Shown piece by piece: positions 61,034 to 64,000 of a stretch of DNA of 64,000 bases; the stretch's first letter is position 1; the number at the start of each line of letters is the position of its first letter. Under the pieces are notes generated by a model. It worked only from the letters and a program-made list of their open reading frames with translations. It was not told the DNA's origin and made no database searches. The DNA is from Pyrinomonadaceae bacterium (GTDB lineage Bacteria > Acidobacteriota > Blastocatellia > Pyrinomonadales > Pyrinomonadaceae), in assembly GCA_014380365.1 (NCBI GenBank), contig JACMJZ010000007.1, forward strand, positions 62,001 through 126,000, in the 5' to 3' direction. The position numbers were made by a program, and so were the translations under genes.

Positions 61034-61270
61034 GTGGACTGGATAACGATAATCACTAATCTTCTTCCCCTTATACCCGGCGCAGGCGGCTCAGGCGTCG
61101 CGGGTCAGGCAACTGCTCTGGCGCCAATAGCTGCGGAACTCATTCAGCGGATCAAGTCTCAGGGTAGCCTGACTACTGAACAGATTCTTGACCGTGCGGG
61201 TGTCACGCTCGACGATAGCAAGAGGATGCTGCTGGAAGATCTCGAAAGACTTCAAGGCGCCAATCCTTGA
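61034..61270 (+). CDS. small protein of unknown function
   Basis: A 78-residue protein with a GTG start at 61034 and a strong ribosome site (CGGAGGTG). A hydrophobic N-terminal half (WITIITNLLPLIPGAGGSGVAG) is followed by two amphipathic helices (LAPIAAELIQRIKSQG, TTEQILDRAGVTLDDSKRML). It is 55 bp after the second lipoprotein, so probably in the same unit. Size and shape recall small phage-like or membrane-associated proteins, but I do not recognise it. Confidence 0.6.
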   Translation: MDWITIITNLLPLIPGAGGSGVAGQATALAPIAAELIQRIKSQGSLTTEQILDRAGVTLDDSKRMLLEDLERLQGANP

Positions 61271-61290
61271 TCTCGGCTGCACGGTGAAAC

Positions 61291-61354
61291 GATCCACGAA
61301 CTATACGAAAGACACATAACGCAGTTCGTGTGACTTCGTGTGATTTCGTGGATC
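61291..61354. repeat. GATCCACGAA...TTCGTGGATC inverted repeat with TTCGTGTGA direct repeats
   Basis: GATCCACGAA (61291-61300) pairs exactly with TTCGTGGATC (61345-61354). Between them are near-repeats TTCGTGTGACTTCGTGTGA. It is related to the repeat at 42655-42724 and is placed just after a gene end in both cases. Confidence 0.8.
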
Positions 61355-61467
61355 GTTGTTCCTCTCGAAAACCAAAAACTTGCTGACCTGTGATGGGGGA
61401 GGAGATTGAAATATCGACCTCCGCTCGCTAGTGTCCTAATTTCAGTTTTCTCTGTGTAACTTCCGTG

Positions 61468-61526
61468 TTCTCTGCGTCTCTGTGTGAGTAATCGCCAATA
61501 AAGATTGACCACAGAGACGCAGAGAA
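61468..61526. repeat. 17-bp perfect inverted repeat (TTCTCTGCGTCTCTGTG)
   Basis: TTCTCTGCGTCTCTGTG (61468-61484) and CACAGAGACGCAGAGAA (61510-61526) are exact inverses with a 25-bp spacer. It lies between the small protein and the response regulator. Confidence 0.88.
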
Positions 61527-61708
61527 GGCGGACGACGCACAGAGTCAATCCAGACCGGGATACTACCCCTCAGCTCCAGACTCTTGCCTTCAATCCCCCC
61601 TTTTATGCTAATCTGGAATCCCCCAAAAGAGAGTTCTGCCCTGTTATCTCACTCCTGACAACTGACTACTTGCAACGGACCGATATCCAGCCGTTGAGTG
61701 AGGTAACC

Positions 61709-62149
61709 ATGAGCGCGAAATCCACATCCATTTCCGCAGCAGCTTCCCCAAACGCTTCCGCATCAGCTCAATCAAAGGCAGTTTCGACAATTCTCATTAT
61801 TGAAGATTATTCAGACACCCGCGAACTCCTCTCCGCTTTGCTTCGTAACCACGGCTACAACGTTGCCGAAGCAGAGGACGGAATAGAAGGAATATTGAAG
61901 GCGGGTTGGCTCTATCCGGATTTGATTTTGATGGATTTATCCCTGCCTGAGATGGATGGCGTGGAAGCTGCCGCACGCATTCACGCGCAAGCAAAACTCT
62001 CCCGCATTCCAATCTTCGTCGTGAGCGCCTATCTGACCGAGGCGGTTGAGCGAGACGTGCGTGCGGCCGGCTGCGTGGAAGTATTTCAGAAGCCGTTTGA
62101 CCCGAACGTGTTGTTAGAAAAAATCAGCATCACTCTCAATAGTCGCTAA
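61709..62149 (+). CDS. single-domain response regulator (CheY-like)
   Basis: A 146-residue receiver domain with a short Ser/Ala-rich N-terminal tail. The acidic pocket is in ILIIEDYSDTREL, the phospho-acceptor Asp in LILMDLSLPEMDG, the switch Ser in VVSAYLTEA and the Lys in FQKPFDPNVL. No output domain is attached, so it must act through protein contact. ATG 61709 was chosen because GAGG lies just upstream; longer readings from 61505 cross repeat DNA. No histidine kinase is adjacent. Confidence 0.93.
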   Translation: MSAKSTSISAAASPNASASAQSKAVSTILIIEDYSDTRELLSALLRNHGYNVAEAEDGIEGILKAGWLYPDLILMDLSLPEMDGVEAAARIHAQAKLSRIPIFVVSAYLTEAVERDVRAAGCVEVFQKPFDPNVLLEKISITLNSR

Positions 62150-62235
62150 GCGCGCTTGAGCCGTCCCTCACGGCCGGGCTAGTGCCCCGATGAGCAACGA
62201 CGTCATCACCAGACGTCGGGCCACCGCCGCGATCT

Positions 62236-62480
62236 GCGGGCGGGGCGACCGCGGTCCCAGTAACATGTTGACTTTGGACCTTGCACCTTGGGATCGGAGC
62301 GGTGAATTATGGTGCACCTTTCTGCCCCTGGCTTGGGGAACTACGCCCCACACCCGCCGCCCTATATTTCATCTTACGGAAATTAGCTCGGCAATCCGTG
62401 CTTGAACTCTAAGAATCCCGCGGCACGGAGGTTGTTAAGAGCCCGTCAAGTGCTTCACGGGAAGCACAGGGTTCTTTTTT
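62236..62480 (+). ncRNA. candidate structured RNA ending in an intrinsic terminator
   Basis: No convincing ORF lies in 62150-62437, yet the DNA is strongly structured. GCGGG-C-GGGGCG (62236-62247) pairs with CGCCCC-ACA-CCCGC (62344-62357). Inside, ACCGC (62248-62252) pairs with GCGGT (62299-62303) and GGTCCCAG (62253-62260) with CTTGGGATC (62287-62295), and CCCC/GGGG (62325-62338) forms another hairpin. A terminator at 62438-62480 follows. This is a multibranch fold typical of regulatory RNAs; I cannot assign a class. Confidence 0.35.
62438..62480 (+). terminator. intrinsic terminator without an upstream gene
   Basis: AGAGCCC (62438-62444) pairs with GGGTTCT (62469-62475), enclosing an inner stem GTGCTTC/GAAGCAC (62450-62467), followed by five T. 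The nearest gene end is almost 300 bp upstream, so it probably ends a non-coding transcript or is part of an attenuator. Confidence 0.75.
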
Positions 62481-62500
62481 CATTGCAGTCACCGATAAGA

Positions 62501-62600
62501 GCTTACTACGCGCTAAAGCCGTAGGTGGCAAGTACTCACCAGCCTAAGTCCCGGTTTGCCGGGATATGGTATGGGAGGTTCCCGAAGAGACGCATAAGTT
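62501..62600 (+). promoter_or_regulatory. GEMM-like (c-di-GMP-I) riboswitch candidate
   Basis: The order CGCTAAAGCC - GGTGGCAAGTACTCACC - GCCTAAG - stem TCCCGG-TTTG-CCGGGA - GGTATGGGAGGTTCCC resembles the c-di-GMP-I aptamer (GGCAAACC, GACGCAAAGCC, GGCCTAA, variable stem, GGTAGC-GGGGTTACC). The usual GAAA tetraloop is not seen. An intrinsic terminator follows at 62626-62674 and a secreted protease gene after that, the usual context for such a switch. The match is by eye and partial. Confidence 0.35.
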
Positions 62601-62625
62601 TTCGACTTCCAGAGTCCGCTTTTGT

Positions 62626-62674
62626 GGTCGGTCTTCTCTATCTATCGGGTGAGAAGGTCGGCCCTTTCTCTTTT
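62626..62674 (+). terminator. intrinsic terminator, possible riboswitch expression platform
   Basis: GGTCGGTCTTCTC (62626-62638) pairs with GAGAAGGTCGGCC (62651-62663), 13 pairs counting G-U, followed by CTTTCTCTTTT. It lies between the structured RNA candidate and the small-protein gene. Confidence 0.65.
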
Positions 62675-62750
62675 GCGCTTCGCAAGTTGGAGTTCTCAAG
62701 AGACTGGTTAACCCCAATTATCAACTAATTTCATTCAGGAGAGACGACTA

Positions 62751-62903
62751 ATGAATTCAGCCACTTCTGAGCTCAAACCCCGGACACTATGCGGGGTTGT
62801 TGAATGCGAAGCAGCGATGCTCGCAATGGAATCGTCGGTAGTGACCCAAAGCATGGCTTCAGTTTTGGCCGGTGGCCACTGCATAAGCCAACTCAACAAG
62901 TAA
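62751..62903 (+). CDS. 50-residue small protein upstream of the subtilase
   Basis: ATG 62751 with a good ribosome site (CAGGAGAG) opens a 50-codon frame with three cysteines and no membrane helix: MNSATSELKPRTLCGVVECE at the start, QSMASVLAGGHCISQLNK at the end. The stop is 9 bp before the subtilase ATG, so the genes are cotranscribed. It could be a leader peptide, a small modified peptide precursor or a regulator of the protease. No family is recognised. Confidence 0.5.
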   Translation: MNSATSELKPRTLCGVVECEAAMLAMESSVVTQSMASVLAGGHCISQLNK

Positions 62904-62912
62904 AGGAAGAAA

Positions 62913-64000
62913 ATGAATAGGACAAAACACACTAAATACTCAAGGATAGTCACATGGTTGGCGATGTTCTCGCTCGTGGTCGGCATGTTCACGGGCATAA
63001 TCATCGGCGAGAGCGCCAGCGCAAAGACCTCAAACTCAGATCGCACAGATCGTAAATCGGCCAACAGAGTGTCGCCGGACCTGCGGGAACGCGGACAAGT
63101 CGCCAAGAACCGTGGTCGAGACGAGACGGTCAAGATCATCCTGCAACTTAACGGAACTCCGACGGGAAAGCTAAATGGCCTCTTGAACCGCAACGGCGTT
63201 CACATTAAGGCACATTTCAAACAGTTCAACTCATATGCAGTTGAACTTCCAGTCAGTGTTGTAGCGGAGTTGGAAACCTACAGCGAAGTGCTGTATGTCT
63301 CCCTGGACAAGGAAGTGAAATCCCTTGGTCATCTCTCGCGCACCACTGGCGCCGACGCGATTCGGACACAAACTGTCACCTCGCCGCTGGGCATCCCAAC
63401 CACCACCACGTTGGACGGTTCTGGCGTCGGTATTGCCATTCTTGATTCCGGGATCTACAAGGCGCACACGTCATTCAAGGGCAAATCTGGCGCAACGCGC
63501 GTAACCGTGAACCAGGATTTCACCGGCGAGAATCGCGTCGATGATCCTTTCGGCCACGGCACACACGTTGCTTCGATAGCGGCTGGTAATGGTCGCGTTT
63601 CCAATGGCGCCTACACGGGCGTGGCGCCAAACGCAAATCTCATCAACCTCCGTGTGTTAAATGCACAGGGCAATGGATCAGTATCCAGCGTGCTGGGAGC
63701 GCTTGAATGGGTGATGGTGAATCGTCAGATCCACAACGTTCGTGTCGTCAACATGAGTATCGGCATGAACGCGATCGATTCCTATCTTGACGATCCAGTT
63801 TGCCGGGCGGTGCGCACGCTGGTTGATGCTGGCGTCGTAGTAGTTGCGGCTGCCGGTAACAATGGCAAGGACGCCATGGGCCAGAAGATCTACGGCCAAA
63901 TTCACTCGCCCGGCAACGAGCCATCGGCGATTACGGTCGGCGCTGTAAACACTTATGGAACCGACGCGCGTGACGACGACAGCATGGCCACATACAGCTC
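62913..64000 (+). CDS. secreted subtilisin-like (S8) serine protease, 3'-truncated
   Basis: At least 362 residues, running off the right edge. A signal segment (IVTWLAMFSLVVGMFTGIIIG, about 12-32, quoted in part) is followed by an inhibitor-I9-like propeptide (about 60-125; VKIILQLNGTP, FNSYAVELPVSVVAEL) and the S8 catalytic domain. The catalytic Asp is in IAILDSGIY (about 173), the catalytic His in FGHGTHVASIAAGNG, and the oxyanion Asn in VVAAAGNNG. The catalytic Ser (GTS motif) is expected beyond the window. AAGGAAGA precedes the ATG. The upstream structured RNA candidates and terminator suggest control of transcription elongation. Confidence 0.93.
   Translation, partial: MNRTKHTKYSRIVTWLAMFSLVVGMFTGIIIGESASAKTSNSDRTDRKSANRVSPDLRERGQVAKNRGRDETVKIILQLNGTPTGKLNGLLNRNGVHIKAHFKQFNSYAVELPVSVVAELETYSEVLYVSLDKEVKSLGHLSRTTGADAIRTQTVTSPLGIPTTTTLDGSGVGIAILDSGIYKAHTSFKGKSGATRVTVNQDFTGENRVDDPFGHGTHVASIAAGNGRVSNGAYTGVAPNANLINLRVLNAQGNGSVSSVLGALEWVMVNRQIHNVRVVNMSIGMNAIDSYLDDPVCRAVRTLVDAGVVVVAAAGNNGKDAMGQKIYGQIHSPGNEPSAITVGAVNTYGTDARDDDSMATYS

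Noticed and set aside
62190-62405. A 71-codon frame in the structured region before the subtilase
   Set aside because: No ribosome site, odd composition, and the DNA is better explained by RNA stems.

Overview
The window looks like chromosome from a Gram-negative, probably Acidobacteriota (Blastocatellia-like) bacterium. This is an inference. It rests on the mix of an envelope TPR protein, the gene order rsmB - PASTA protein - rpe - BamD/CpoB-like protein, the Asn-rich low-complexity tail of the PASTA protein, frequent TTG/GTG starts, many secreted redox enzymes, and many short palindromic 'word-like' intergenic repeats. No rRNA, phage structural gene, transposase or CRISPR array was seen.

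Region by region. 1-10 kb (+ strand): a 5'-truncated unknown gene, a DinB-fold enzyme, a CPA2 cation/proton antiporter, cyclopropane fatty acid synthase, then a membrane-anchored di-heme cytochrome followed by a GMC flavoprotein (a likely dehydrogenase/cytochrome pair). 10.6-21 kb (- strand): a copper/electron-transfer cluster read from right to left, made of a very large multicopper oxidase, a YVTN beta-propeller protein, a SCO1/SenC protein with a heavy-metal-binding domain, and a cytochrome c/periplasmic-binding-protein fusion. 21.6-44.3 kb (+ strand): mostly housekeeping genes (NiCoT-type transporter, uvrB, GlcD-like oxidase, aroC, def, pruA, fmt, rsmB, PASTA protein, rpe, TPR protein, CAP protein, ispE, tRNA-Gln, prs, rplY, pth, rpsF, rpsR, rplI, dnaB). 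44.5-46.6 kb: a Tat-exported tyrosinase and a small secreted protein resembling the tyrosinase C-terminal domain. 46.7-51.7 kb (- strand): three unrelated P-loop NTPase genes packed end to end, with no recognised function and a defence-like architecture. 51.9-62 kb (+ strand): alr, a thioredoxin-like gene with an in-frame UGA at its redox site (candidate selenoprotein), an alpha/beta hydrolase, a P450 - duplicated-domain membrane protein - Dyp peroxidase cluster, a pair of tandem paralogous lipoproteins, and a single-domain response regulator. 62.2-64 kb: an untranslated structured region with two intrinsic terminators flanking a GEMM-like (c-di-GMP) RNA candidate, a 50-residue small protein and a subtilase running off the right edge.

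The most notable points are the candidate selenoprotein with a bacterial SECIS-like hairpin (53.1-53.7 kb), the three-NTPase operon (46.7-51.7 kb), the unassigned structured RNAs upstream of the subtilase, and the giant multicopper oxidase cluster. A theme across the window is extracytoplasmic oxidation: GMC, multicopper oxidase, tyrosinase, Dyp peroxidase and P450 in one 64-kb stretch.
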